Assembly (NCBI RefSeq): GCF_026262505.1
Contig: NC_067205.1
Span: 21,609,585 to 21,673,584, forward strand
DNA length: 64,000 nucleotides
Reading direction: 5' to 3'
From: Trichomonas vaginalis G3
Taxonomy: Eukaryota > Parabasalia > Trichomonadida > Trichomonadidae
Within the stretch, counting starts at the first letter, position 1. Each line of letters starts with the position of its first letter. This document shows positions 12,496 to 21,600 of the stretch, piece by piece. Position numbers and translations under genes: made by a program. Under the pieces are notes generated by a model. It was not told the DNA's origin and searched no databases. It saw only the letters and a list, made by a program, of their open reading frames with translations.

Positions 12496-12607
12496 AAGGT
12501 TCTCGCTGGCGACCCCCACGTTCGTCGAAAAAAAAATTGGTGATTGGGGGTCGCCAGCAAAAATCAATTTTTTTTTCGACGAACGGGGGGTCGCCAGCGA
12601 GAACCTT
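12496..12607. repeat. 112-bp near-perfect foldback
   Basis: An arm of 43-44 bases beginning AAGGTTCTCGCTGGCGACCC at 12496 pairs with the arm ending at 12607, with one indel. The loop, about 25 bases, contains another GGGGGTCGCCAGC phrase. The arms are far more GC-rich than the surrounding DNA. It looks like a foldback MITE or a very recent inverted duplication. Confidence 0.75.
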
Positions 12608-13037
12608 AAAAATAAACCTCTGAAATTTTAAAAAAGAAAAAAGTGTGAAAATCCCCTTGATTCGAACCAATGGACTTTACGATTATACTATGACTTTTAC
12701 CATTGAACTATGACTCTAAGGGTTCGAAAATTTATTTGGTGATAATATAAACTTTAATGAAAAATTAATCAGATCAATTTAGAAATATTTATTTCATAAT
12801 ATTGAATGAATGTATAAATCTAAATAGTATATTATCAAAAAAAAATAAAAATAAAAATAAAAAATTAATAATAATAGTACCATCACCACAATTAGCAAAT
12901 TCAAAAGATATATGAATTGCTATCGATCTCTTTCAAACAAACACATAGAAATTTTGATTAAGTATTTCAAATTTTTATATGAGATAAATATTGAACAGAT
13001 AAAATATAAAATAATTTTTAATAATAAATATAGATAT

Positions 13038-13338
13038 TTATTTTGTAGCCATTAAAATTTCTCGGCTATCTAATAAAATTTTGTGAGAACGTAATCTTTT
13101 CAAATTTAGTATCAATCTTTGGTCTTTTATTGTTCTCTCACATATTGCTTCTGAAGGTGAAGCGGAGATAACACGAAGGGCGATATCTGCAAAGATTGAT
13201 ACATTGCCATCTCTATGAGAGATTTCTTCCCAACCGTATTCTTGACGTTCTTGAATCATATCATCAGAGAAGATATCATTATCACTATTAATATACGTGT
13301 TAAATAGTGTAATAATATCTGTTATTGTTAGACCCGGA
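13038..13338 (-). pseudogene. 3' part of hAT-like transposase gene split by the Maverick
   Basis: The C-terminal ~98 codons of the transposase whose 5' part lies at 34545-36241. It contains SPSEAICERTIKD, the hAT-type C-terminal motif with its Glu. The frame is open from the 6-bp target duplication (13333-13338) to the stop at 13038. If the Maverick and one duplication copy are removed, it continues the frame of the other half without a stop. This shows the gene was intact when the Maverick inserted. Confidence 0.75.
13333..13338. repeat. Left target-site duplication (CCCGGA)
   Basis: CCCGGA directly precedes the first base of the left terminal inverted repeat and is repeated exactly at 34545-34550. 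A 6-bp duplication is the hallmark of Maverick/Polinton integration. Confidence 0.9.
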
Positions 13339-13347
13339 AATTAATAT

Positions 13348-13396
13348 ACATATCAAGTGTACTGTGGCACTGCGCGCCTCCTTACACTTGATATGT
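13348..13396. repeat. Tip hairpin of the left TIR
   Basis: ACATATCAAGTGTA (13348-13361) and its exact reverse complement (13383-13396) are separated by 21 bp containing GCGCGCC. The mirror copy is at 34487-34535. It is placed like a recognition or folding element for integrase or terminal protein. That role is inferred from position only. Confidence 0.7.
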
Positions 13397-13544
13397 GAAT
13401 TTGACACTTTACAAAACCGTTAACGTATATTTTACAACACAAACAACACCACCAACTTAACCTTAAATATTTATAAAACCGCCAACCACTTCACTTCACT
13501 AACGTTTTCACAAACGACTTCACTACTGTAAAAAATAAACGTTC

Positions 13545-13871
13545 TCACTTACAAAAGTATTGCAACTCCTCCCATTGCTGTGCTTCACACAATACTTCAT
13601 ATTCTTCAGTATCGCTGCTGTCGCTCCAATCGTCAGAGTCAAAGTCACTGTCAAAATAAATGTTAGTAAGTTTTGACAAAGCTAATGAAACACGTTTACC
13701 GTTTGTATCGTATGCTTGTATAAACTTTCCATTCTTCATTCCTTCATAAACGCTCAAACTAACTTTACCCTTTCTCCCTCGTATCTGATAGAATGTATTT
13801 TCACGAGGAACGAAGAACAAATTCTTGAACTCATGACCGTTGTAGTTTGTTATCTCAATAGTTTTCGTCAT
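13545..13871 (-). CDS. TIR-encoded small protein, left copy (HNH-associated domain)
   Basis: A 108-residue protein wholly inside the terminal inverted repeat, so the element has two copies reading outward; the other is at 34012. An N-terminal domain of about 75 residues (IEITNYNGHEF, then DTNGKRVSLALSKL) is followed by an acidic Asp/Ser-rich linker and a short tail. The domain clearly resembles the C-terminal part of the HNH protein at 52596 in element 2 (IEITDYGKHTF, then DTDGKCVHIRLNKF). It may therefore be a nuclease-associated DNA-binding module on its own. The two copies differ at one residue (Lys here, Asn at the right end). A T-rich motif (TTTATTTTTA) lies just upstream of the ATG. Confidence 0.7.
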   Translation of the reverse strand: MTKTIEITNYNGHEFKNLFFVPRENTFYQIRGRKGKVSLSVYEGMKNGKFIQAYDTNGKRVSLALSKLTNIYFDSDFDSDDWSDSSDTEEYEVLCEAQQWEELQYFCK

Positions 13872-14022
13872 TTATTTAAAAATAAAATAAAAAATAAACT
13901 TAAAAATTAATGATATCACCACCCTCATACGTATGAAAACATAGCACAAAAATAAATTTAGGGTAGATGAGTATATCTAACCCGATTTCTAACCTCTTTT
14001 CTACCTTGTTGAATTCATTGCT

Positions 14023-14259
14023 TTATAACTCTCTTCCTTTCTCCAACTCTTCTAATTTCTTCTTAAGTTCAGCAATGTTGTCCTCATGAAGTTTAATCTT
14101 CCTTAATATACCTTCTTTATCTAATGGTTGCTTTATCTTTCTAAACTGAACTCTACCATCCTTCATAGTATGAATGTAAAAACCTTCTGGAATAGTTCCT
14201 GATTTAATGTATTCTACCAAAAACTTTTGTTTCATTGCTTCAGTGACTTTAGTCGTCAT
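14023..14259 (-). CDS. Small charged protein, coiled-coil C-terminus
   Basis: 78 codons from the ATG at 14259. The middle has the pattern YIHTMKDGRVQFRKIKQPL, also seen in degraded form at 16384-16796 (YVSQSKDGKIYVRKRKVPL) and more distantly in element 2 at 51740. The last ~30 residues form a Lys/Glu heptad-like helix. Its last codons run into the terminal repeat. Function is unknown; the small-protein family is specific to these elements. A TTTTTAT motif lies upstream. Confidence 0.6.
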   Translation of the reverse strand: MTTKVTEAMKQKFLVEYIKSGTIPEGFYIHTMKDGRVQFRKIKQPLDKEGILRKIKLHEDNIAELKKKLEELEKGREL

Positions 14260-14307
14260 TTCAATCAAATAAAAATTTTAATATTAAATAAAAATAACGT
14301 TATTTTT

Positions 14308-14778
14308 TCAATAAGGAAACGCAGGAGTTTTACGATTTATTTGAGGAGTAGGTTCTGGTTTAAATGTTGGAGTCGGTTTAGGAGTTGACTTTTGAACAGG
14401 AGTTTGTACTTCCATAGGTTCAGGAGTCATTGAAGGTTTTGCTTGTGAAGGCGTTGGTTTTGACGTTGGTTTTGGCGAAGATGTTGGAGTTTGTTTAACT
14501 TCAGCTACTTCAGTATTATTTACAACATTTGCTTTATTTCTTTTCAACATCATAACTGCTCCTGCTGTAGCTAGCAAACCTAGTGGGAGACCATATCTTA
14601 TATAAGGACTTGACCAAATGCTATTTTTGACAGGAGCTGGTGGAACACCTAACCTTGGTGAGACTGCTCTTTGCCATTGTGCAGCTCGTAAGAAATATTC
14701 AATAGGTGCTCCATAATCGTTTGGTAAAGTTTGTTTCACAGATGGTGAAGGTTCACGAGAGCTTGATGAAGAACTCAT
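14308..14778 (-). CDS. Single-pass membrane protein with Pro/Thr-rich tail
   Basis: 156 residues: a Ser-rich start, a hydrophobic segment of about 20 residues near residues 60-78 (YGLPLGLLATAGAVMML), a basic stop-transfer (KRNK), then a long Pro/Thr/Lys/Ser-rich low-complexity tail. The layout suggests a membrane-anchored or virion-surface protein. It lies between the small charged gene and the degraded capsid gene. No family is recognised. The upstream T-rich motif TTTATTTTTA and A-rich start context are like those of its neighbours. Confidence 0.65.
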   Translation of the reverse strand: MSSSSSSREPSPSVKQTLPNDYGAPIEYFLRAAQWQRAVSPRLGVPPAPVKNSIWSSPYIRYGLPLGLLATAGAVMMLKRNKANVVNNTEVAEVKQTPTSSPKPTSKPTPSQAKPSMTPEPMEVQTPVQKSTPKPTPTFKPEPTPQINRKTPAFPY

Positions 14779-14808
14779 TTATAAGCTTTAAAAATAAACG
14801 TTCATCCT

Positions 14809-16356
14809 TTATTCCTCACTGTCGTCCGTAGCTAAGTTATAGTCATCTAATCTTATTATGGGGATGCCATTAGCACGCACCTGAATGGCAAAGCAACAAT
14901 CCCTCATAAATCCAATAAGTGGCTTTGGTACGTTTTCAGTTGCTAGTTCAATAGGTCCTTTAACAGACAATTTGTATGTTATTGGAGCAGTAGATGTTTG
15001 ACCTTGCTGGAAGCAAAAGTCCACTTCTGTTGGAAAACCACATAAGAAATGTGTGTTGTCATAGCTATCCCATTTATGTTCCACACTACCATCATCCACC
15101 AATGACCTCATAACATCTTCATTAAATCCTATCATATCATTGTTTGTATTGCAGGCGTTCGCAACCATTTCATAAAATACAGGTCCATATGATTTTTCGG
15201 GTTCTGCAGGCATATTTCCATAAGCTCCCATGGAAAGCTGAAGATATTTAAACTTAGGGTTCTCAAAATTAACATAATAGTTGTCTTTCTTTCTAAATAG
15301 TGCCCAAATACTTTTAACATTAATAGGCGTATAAGCTGCTGTAAATGTTGCACTTGAACTATCTGTATTCTTTGAGAATGAACCGTCATAGGAATCCAAT
15401 CCATAACTTTAATAAAAAATAAAGCCTCGTTTGTATAATGTTCTACAAGTTCTGTATAAATGTTAGGGTCTAAAGAGAATGACTTTGGATGAATGAAACA
15501 TTCATTAAAATCCATCTTTGTTCGAAATAGTTGCTGGGTTACAGTTGTAATAGTAACTGTTCCACTAGCTTCTACTGCCTTCGTTATCATAGTGAATGGT
15601 TCATTCCATGGAACAAATTTATTTGTCGGTGGATTTGAATCTGAAGCAACTTAAGAGTTGGATTGAAAGCAATGATATCATTTACAGATATATATTGCAT
15701 TGTAAGGCGTCGCTACTGAACTTTACTTTAAATATTTCCTGCAAAAGCTGGAATAAATCGAATAGCTTCTAATGGAAGGAATCTTCTAACAGGAATTCTT
15801 AAACGAAGCTTAAAATCAAATGATTTTCCTGCTGTAATTGGACCACTAACAATTTGTCCTGTTCTGCATGTTCCCGAATGACTCCATACATCTTCATGTC
15901 GAGTCTTTGAGAAAACATCTACTTTCTTTATTTGTTCTAGTTTTGTGAGTTTGCAGTTATATATGCTTCTTCTCTTGCGTTGTCTTGAGAATATACGATA
16001 CGACCATTTGCAAGGATTTGATATCCAAAATAGAAAGCGTCGAAACCAATCCAAAATCCTGGTGGGTTTGTTTTATTGGAACCTGAACCAATTTCTTTAT
16101 CTACAATAAATTGACCTTCCATTTTATACGTAATGAATGTATTGTAAAGGTCCAACATATTTTCACCAGGAGGTGAGAGATTGAATGTTACCCATGTGTT
16201 ATCTTTAGCAGTTCCAGGTTGTGATGGAATCTTTGCGTCAGAATATTTTCTATTAGTGTCACCAATTTGAACTGCATTGTCTATGATATCGAAATATGAG
16301 CGAATCTGATGAATATGCTCTGCTGGAGTAAATTCGTTTAGCTGTTCGTTCTGCAT
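14809..16356 (-). pseudogene. Major capsid protein (double jelly-roll type), multiply frameshifted
   Basis: Consecutive frames 16356-15937, 16054-15728, ~15708-15655, 15590-15400 and 15399-14809 together resemble one polypeptide of about 500 residues. The middle has RIPVRRFLPLEAIRFIPAF, the Pro/Leu-rich strand region typical of double-jelly-roll capsid proteins of the adenovirus/Polinton/NCLDV lineage, and the end has a second sandwich-like half. Frame changes lie near 15950, 15735, 15700, 15655 and 15405. With at least four slips the gene cannot give a full product as it stands. The adjacent gene at 16384 is also broken, whereas polymerase and integrase are open. The assignment rests on motif style, size and context. 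Confidence 0.55.
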
Positions 16357-16383
16357 GTATTTACTTCAGATAAAAATATCTAT

Positions 16384-16796
16384 TTACTTCATTATTCTCA
16401 CTCTTCTTCTTGGCATTCGTGGTGGAAGTTGTTTCTTGACATTTTCAATGAACTGTACATTCTCTTTTGTCTCAACTTCTTTCACTGGCGGGCTTTCTTT
16501 GACTCTCAATGAAATTCACGAACTTTGCAATAAGCTCTTGGTTCGTTATTGAAAGTACATCTGGCTTCTTTTCTTCTTGTTCTTTTGGTGGCTCAGTTTA
16601 ATTTTATATGGGCTTCGTGGACTTCACCCTTGCCATGCACCTTAATACTGTCGCTTTCTGCATTCGCTAATGGAACCTTTCTTTTTCTTACGTATATTTT
16701 ACCATCTTTACTCTGACTTACGTAATAGAAAGGATGTTGTATTCCTCTTGCGTCATTTAATATAATAGACTCTCGCTCTGATTTTGACAAGCTCAT
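16384..16796 (-). pseudogene. Small virion-associated-type protein, two frameshifts
   Basis: It starts at the ATG at 16796 with a 65-codon frame containing YVSQSKDGKIYVRKRKVPL, the same motif as the gene at 14023. Matching coding sequence continues in other frames to about 16384, with slips near 16597-16605 and 16486-16493. The C-terminus is Pro/Arg-rich (PPRMPRRR). The relative at 51740 in element 2 is intact (194 residues). It directly follows the capsid pseudogene and diverges from the gene at 16842, with about 45 bp between starts. Function is unknown. Confidence 0.5.
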
Positions 16797-16841
16797 TTTA
16801 CATCGGTTAAAGTTTTAATTTTGTTTTTTATCTGCAGTCAA

Positions 16842-17105
16842 ATGACTCAGACAAGCCCTACGGACAAGACCCAAGGGGTCATAGATGTTGAAGCATTGAA
16901 GAAAGAAATTCGTGAGCAAATTTTATCCGAACTGAAGGAACAAAAACAAGAACAAAAGCCAGAGAGACCAAAGAGAAAACTTAGTGAAAAACAACTTGCT
17001 GCATTAGCTGCTGGAAGACAGAAGAACCCACGTTTGCTGGCGAAGAAAGCTAGAGAAGAAGCTGAAGCAAAAGCTAGAGAAGAAGCTGAAGCAAAGAAAG
17101 AGTAA
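16842..17105 (+). CDS. Small, highly charged helical protein
   Basis: 87 codons from the ATG at 16842, which follows the motif TTTTTTATC. A short N-terminal tail leads into a Lys/Glu/Gln-rich helix and then KLSEKQLAALAAGRQKNP, a basic patch of the kind found in DNA-binding or nuclease-associated proteins. The tail is an Ala/Lys/Glu repeat (KAREEAEAKAREEAE), partly a 10-residue tandem duplication. It may bind DNA or pack in the particle. No family assigned. Confidence 0.55.
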   Translation: MTQTSPTDKTQGVIDVEALKKEIREQILSELKEQKQEQKPERPKRKLSEKQLAALAAGRQKNPRLLAKKAREEAEAKAREEAEAKKE

Positions 17106-17129
17106 ATGGTTTATTTTTATCGGAACTAA

Positions 17130-17987
17130 ATGTATAGACAAATACCTTTATCTGTTGCGTTCAGTAGTGAAAACCCTGACGTCAAAATAAAGGGGAACAG
17201 AGTAACGTTTAAGTTTCCAACAGACTGGATTGTGAACATAAATGAAGAGAAGTACATTGGCATAACATCTATGTATATAACACATGCTTTCAGAAAGGTT
17301 GACTTTATACTTCAAGTCGAGATAGAAAATGACGAACAGTCTTTAAGCGCCCAAAACATTCACATATACAAATACTTTAAAAACAGTACAACGTTAGAAG
17401 ACTGTATAATTACATTTTACGAAAATTTTCAAAAGAAGTTTAACATTGAAGTACAAACTTTACAGCCTTTACGTGAGTTTCTTGCACAACTGAACGAAGA
17501 AGGAATTGTAGAAAGATTAATAGCTTTTCATTACGAGTTTGTACCAAATGAAGATGGAACTCATGACTGTCAATTCATTGTATTCTCACCATTCAATGAA
17601 GTCGGTAAAGAGAAAAAAAATCCATTACGTATAAGATTTCAAATCTCTGAACCAAGTGATGATTTCAAGAATGTTTTCAATTATGATGCAATGCTTCCAA
17701 GGAAAAATGAATTTTCCGAAATTAGATTTCCAGGTATTTGGGATAGAAAGCAAGCTATATTATATTCAAACTTAAGTAAGGGAGTTGAAAATGAGTTCAT
17801 TGGTCATACAAGAACTTCACCACTTCCTAACCCTAAATATTATAAATTAACTGGCTTCAATCGTGAGTTTTGGATAGACATGTTCTCCACTCATGACCAT
17901 AAAGCACCAGTGTTCTTACCTCCAGACCATAAGGACTGTCTCTACATTGAAGCACAACTCTTAAACTCTACCATCGCAGTATTGTAA
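17130..17987 (+). CDS. Candidate minor virion protein (FxxPxxW family)
   Basis: 285 residues, starting 25 bp after the previous gene behind the motif TTTATTTTTATC. Near the N-terminus it has VTFKFPTDWIVNI. The same arrangement, aromatic-x-(Y/F)P-x-x-W followed by a strand with Gly or Glu and Ile, occurs in the proteins at 32234 (YEYPRHW) and 55420 (FDYPVRW). The predicted content is mostly beta. I infer a structural protein family with at least three members in two elements, possibly capsid-associated or spike-like. There is no direct evidence of location. No signal peptide or membrane segment. Confidence 0.5.
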   Translation: MYRQIPLSVAFSSENPDVKIKGNRVTFKFPTDWIVNINEEKYIGITSMYITHAFRKVDFILQVEIENDEQSLSAQNIHIYKYFKNSTTLEDCIITFYENFQKKFNIEVQTLQPLREFLAQLNEEGIVERLIAFHYEFVPNEDGTHDCQFIVFSPFNEVGKEKKNPLRIRFQISEPSDDFKNVFNYDAMLPRKNEFSEIRFPGIWDRKQAILYSNLSKGVENEFIGHTRTSPLPNPKYYKLTGFNREFWIDMFSTHDHKAPVFLPPDHKDCLYIEAQLLNSTIAVL

Positions 17988-18016
17988 AATCTACGCTAGT
18001 TTTATTTTTATCACGA

Positions 18017-18604
18017 ATGACCTCATTGCTGACAAAAATAAATGACCTCATTCATGACCTCATTGCTGACAAAAATAAATGACCTCATTCATGACCTCAT
18101 TGCTGACAAAAATAAATGACCTCATTCATGACCTCATTGCTGACAAAAATAAATGACCTCATTCATGACCTCATTGCTGACAAAAATAAATGACCTCATT
18201 CATGACCTCATTGCTGACAAAAATAAATGACCTCATTCATGACCTCATTGCTGACAAAAATAAATGACCTCATTCATGACCTCATTGCTGACAAAAATAA
18301 ATGACCTCATTCATGACCTCATTGCTGACAAAAATAAATGACCTCATTCATGACCTCATTGCTGACAAAAATAAATGACCTCATTCATGACCTCATTGCT
18401 GACAAAAATAAATGACCTCATTCATGACCTCATTGCTGACAAAAATAAATGACCTCATTCATGACCTCATTCATGACCTCATTGCTGACAAAAATAAATG
18501 ACCTCATTCATGACCTCATTGCTGACAAAAATAAATGACCTCATTCATGACCTCATTCATGACCTCATTCATGACCTCATTGCTGACAAAAATAAATGAC
18601 CTCA
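18017..18604. repeat. 37-bp tandem array (about 16 units)
   Basis: The unit is ATGACCTCATTC plus a 25-base part ending GACAAAAATAA, with a few units altered near 18450-18580. The array fills the gap between the convergent virion-type gene (ending 17987) and the polymerase gene, and its last bases overlap the polymerase stop codon (18602-18604). On the minus strand each unit holds TTATTTTTG, close to the T-rich start-proximal motif of the element. Confidence 0.9.
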
Positions 18605-21600
18605 GAACTTCAACTTACGAATAAAGCTTGTTTTAGTCGTTATTGAGAAGTTAAACTTTTCAGCAAAGCAAGGACTAGAAGACTTACATAAGTCGAATGC
18701 AATCTCTTGACCATCATGAAGTGCTTTGTAAAGTTTCATTAAACTGAACTCAGAGTCTTTGTCATATGTTCCAACAGGTATGTGAATGTTCTTATCTTCA
18801 TTGTAATAGCATTGTATAGCTTCAGGAAACATTTCATTAGCTGTTAAAGCAAGGACGTCTTGTTTTACACCTTTACAACGTGCATGGAATGCAACTTCAT
18901 TTAAATCATTCGTGAGTAAGTCTATGTAGGTCTTCTTTCCACAAAATATTGACTTGTATGCTAAACTTTGTTTTCCAGGTGTTATTTCTGCGAAGTCAGA
19001 ATGAAATTGACCAAGGTTCTTTCCTATAAGTTCGCGACCGTATCTCTTCTTAAACTCTGCTGCAAGCTTTGGTATGTCTTCATTGAAAATATGCATGCTA
19101 TCACAGTCCTGGTAAAATATTTGAAGTCCCATATCTTCAGCAGTACAGAATACTTCATTCATAATACGTTTTGACATAGACAGAATGTTAACACCAAGTG
19201 GACAGAAGTTAAAGTGTCTGCAAATGCTTTTCGTTAGCTTGAAAATAGTTTTATCTGAACCATCCAAACCTTCGAACTTCACTATATGGTTGTAGTTTCT
19301 GATGGCATATCTTATAGCATCTTTGTCATTTACTATGGTTATTTTTGACTCAATAGGAGATAGAATAGTTTTGCCATAAATACTGTTCAGAATGAGCTTT
19401 ATATTTTCTTGCAAAGGATTTCCTTCTTTCTTATACTTTAACCTTAACTCAAACAACTTCTTTACTTCATCTCTTATTCTAATATCTCTGTTTCCATCGT
19501 AATAGTATCCTTGCAACACTTCACATTTGACACCTTGATATTTTATGAGGTCTTGTAATGTTATATGGTCAACATACATTAAACAGCAAGTGTTTGAACT
19601 TCTGGGAATGTTAAGTTCTGGATTTAGTTCAGGGTCACAAACTATGAAAGGAAAGTGTCTATGTATTCCAATCTCTGTTATCTTAATGAGAACAAAGAAG
19701 CCAGACATAAACTTTTCACCAATGGGTTCCTTTTGGTCGTCATCGAATAAATGTTTCATGAGATACTCTGTGCTTAACATTTCTTTCTTCAATACTTTCG
19801 GTATACCTTCTAAAGTATAAAGTCTTGCTATAGCGGATGGATATAATGAAACAGCGTCGAAGTCAGCAATGGGTTTCTTTTCGCTCTTTTGTTTAATGTT
19901 ATCTGACAGCATACATCTTCCACCTTGAATACAGCGTGAAATAAATTCTCTTGGTTTATTTGAGAGGTCATATAAATTTCCATTCGGGAAGTACACTCTG
20001 TTCTCAAACAATTTGTTAGCAATAGAACAAATACTAACGTAGTCATAAACGTTTAAATCAAATTCTTTCAATATGTCATTGCGGAACTTAACAAAACCTT
20101 CTCTTAAAATTCTTACATCTTGTTTGCAATAAAATGTGCTATACTTTTCTAAATCGAAATGGTTTTCATCTATTCTGCAACCTTTGATGGAATCTATGTT
20201 TTTCATGAACGTATCCACATCCTGGATAAACTTACACGCTTCAGAAATGACACCAGTTCTGTTATCATTTGCTAACAAAACACTGCTGTAGTAGTTGTAC
20301 GGAAATACTTCCTTTTCATCACACTGCAAATGAAACATTTCAGGAAATAGTTTAAGCTTCTTATTTATAACAGTGTATGAATCTTTAATAATGATTGCTT
20401 TACCTTTATATATTCCCGTTATTTGCATTGTTCGTGAACCTTTATTGATGGGAGTTCCTTTCACTTCTGTCATGTGTCTTAAGATGAAGTTTATATCATA
20501 ACTGAGGTTATGGAAATATATTAAACTCTTGTCAGGAAGTCGTTCCAAAAATTCTGTTGCACAGTTCTGACCCCAAATGCTTTCACTCACTGAACCATCT
20601 TCACTGTCATAACAAATGTTAAAGGCTTTATGAACTCCATCAGTGCTACATTCAAAGTCAGCAAAGAAAACGTGCTCAGGAATGAACTTGCACTTATTTT
20701 TATTTACTTCTTTTGACTCGGCTTTCTTCTTCAGTTGTACACAATACTTTGGAGCATATGTCAAATCTTTAAATGGTGCAAGGTTCTGTTTATATAAGTC
20801 AGTCGTATATGTGAAAAGTTCTCCATAAGAAATAGGTTCGAAATATTTGCACTCCCACAATGTTTTCATAACATCCCATAACGGTGTTGTTCTATCATAA
20901 CGAACAATATATTTGTTCTCTCTCTTTGTATAAATCTTCATCTGTTTCTCAATGTTCATTCCACCACACTCCTTCAAGATTTCTATATAGTTGTGAATGA
21001 AATATGTTGTCATTGGTAATCTTTCATTTAGCATGTAGTGGTCTTCAACAAGAAGTAAGTCAATAGTTCTAACAGTTTCACATTCTTTTGGTATGTATCT
21101 CTTTATTTCATTATGTCTTGAGTCATTGAAATAACCAATGGTAACATTAAATGCTATACCTGTTGCGTCAGAAATTTCTTGTACTTTACTTTGAGGAAAG
21201 TCTCTAACACGAATGACTTCTCTCATGTGGTCAATAGTTTCTTCATTTACTCCAGCCTGAATGCAAGCATAAACGAAACAATTGTCTTCTGTCATAAGTG
21301 CTGCAGTTCTTTTGTTCAGTTCATTGAAGATTTGGTAGCGCTCAAGATTTATAGGTAATGTGCAAAGATACTTCCAGAACTGACCGCTTCTCTTCTTATA
21401 AAACTTCTTTTCACTATTATCTTTCCAAAAGCTTTCTATAAGTGCTGGGTTTCCTGTTTGCTTAAGAGCTTCCAAAATGGCTTTCTGGTCATTTGTCAGT
21501 GTGCTTTCATCTCTATATGGTCTCTTTTTTGGTTTGCCTTTCTTTACATCTGACATCGTTAAGCCTTCATATTCTGTTAAATCATACATCTTTATTTCAG

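Larger units (their letters stand above)
10755..13037. other. Gene-poor region with small mobile-element remnants
   Basis: Holds the mini-element at 11191-11900, the foldback at 12496-12607, a 36-bp phrase at 12121-12156 repeated exactly at 36919-36954, and a TTAAGGGTGCAC terminus at 10778-10789. The region from about 12650 to 12725 contains Pol III box-like phrases discussed among the rejected items. Otherwise there are no genes. Confidence 0.5.
13339..14039 (+). repeat. Left terminal inverted repeat, 701 bp
   Basis: Matches the reverse complement of 33844-34544 over the same length, with about four substitutions seen by eye and no indel. It begins AATTAATATACATATCAAG. It contains a full copy of the 108-codon gene and, on the inner side, the last codons of the next gene. 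Confidence 0.92.

Noticed and set aside
12650-12725. Possible tRNA gene on the minus strand (TAGTTCAATGG and GGTTCGAATC resemble Pol III A and B boxes)
   Set aside because: I could not form an acceptor stem, a D stem or an anticodon stem, and the T stem has mismatches. At most it is a tRNA-derived remnant. A covariance-model search would decide.
18017-18604. CRISPR-like array
   Set aside because: Units are contiguous copies without unique spacers; it is a simple tandem repeat.
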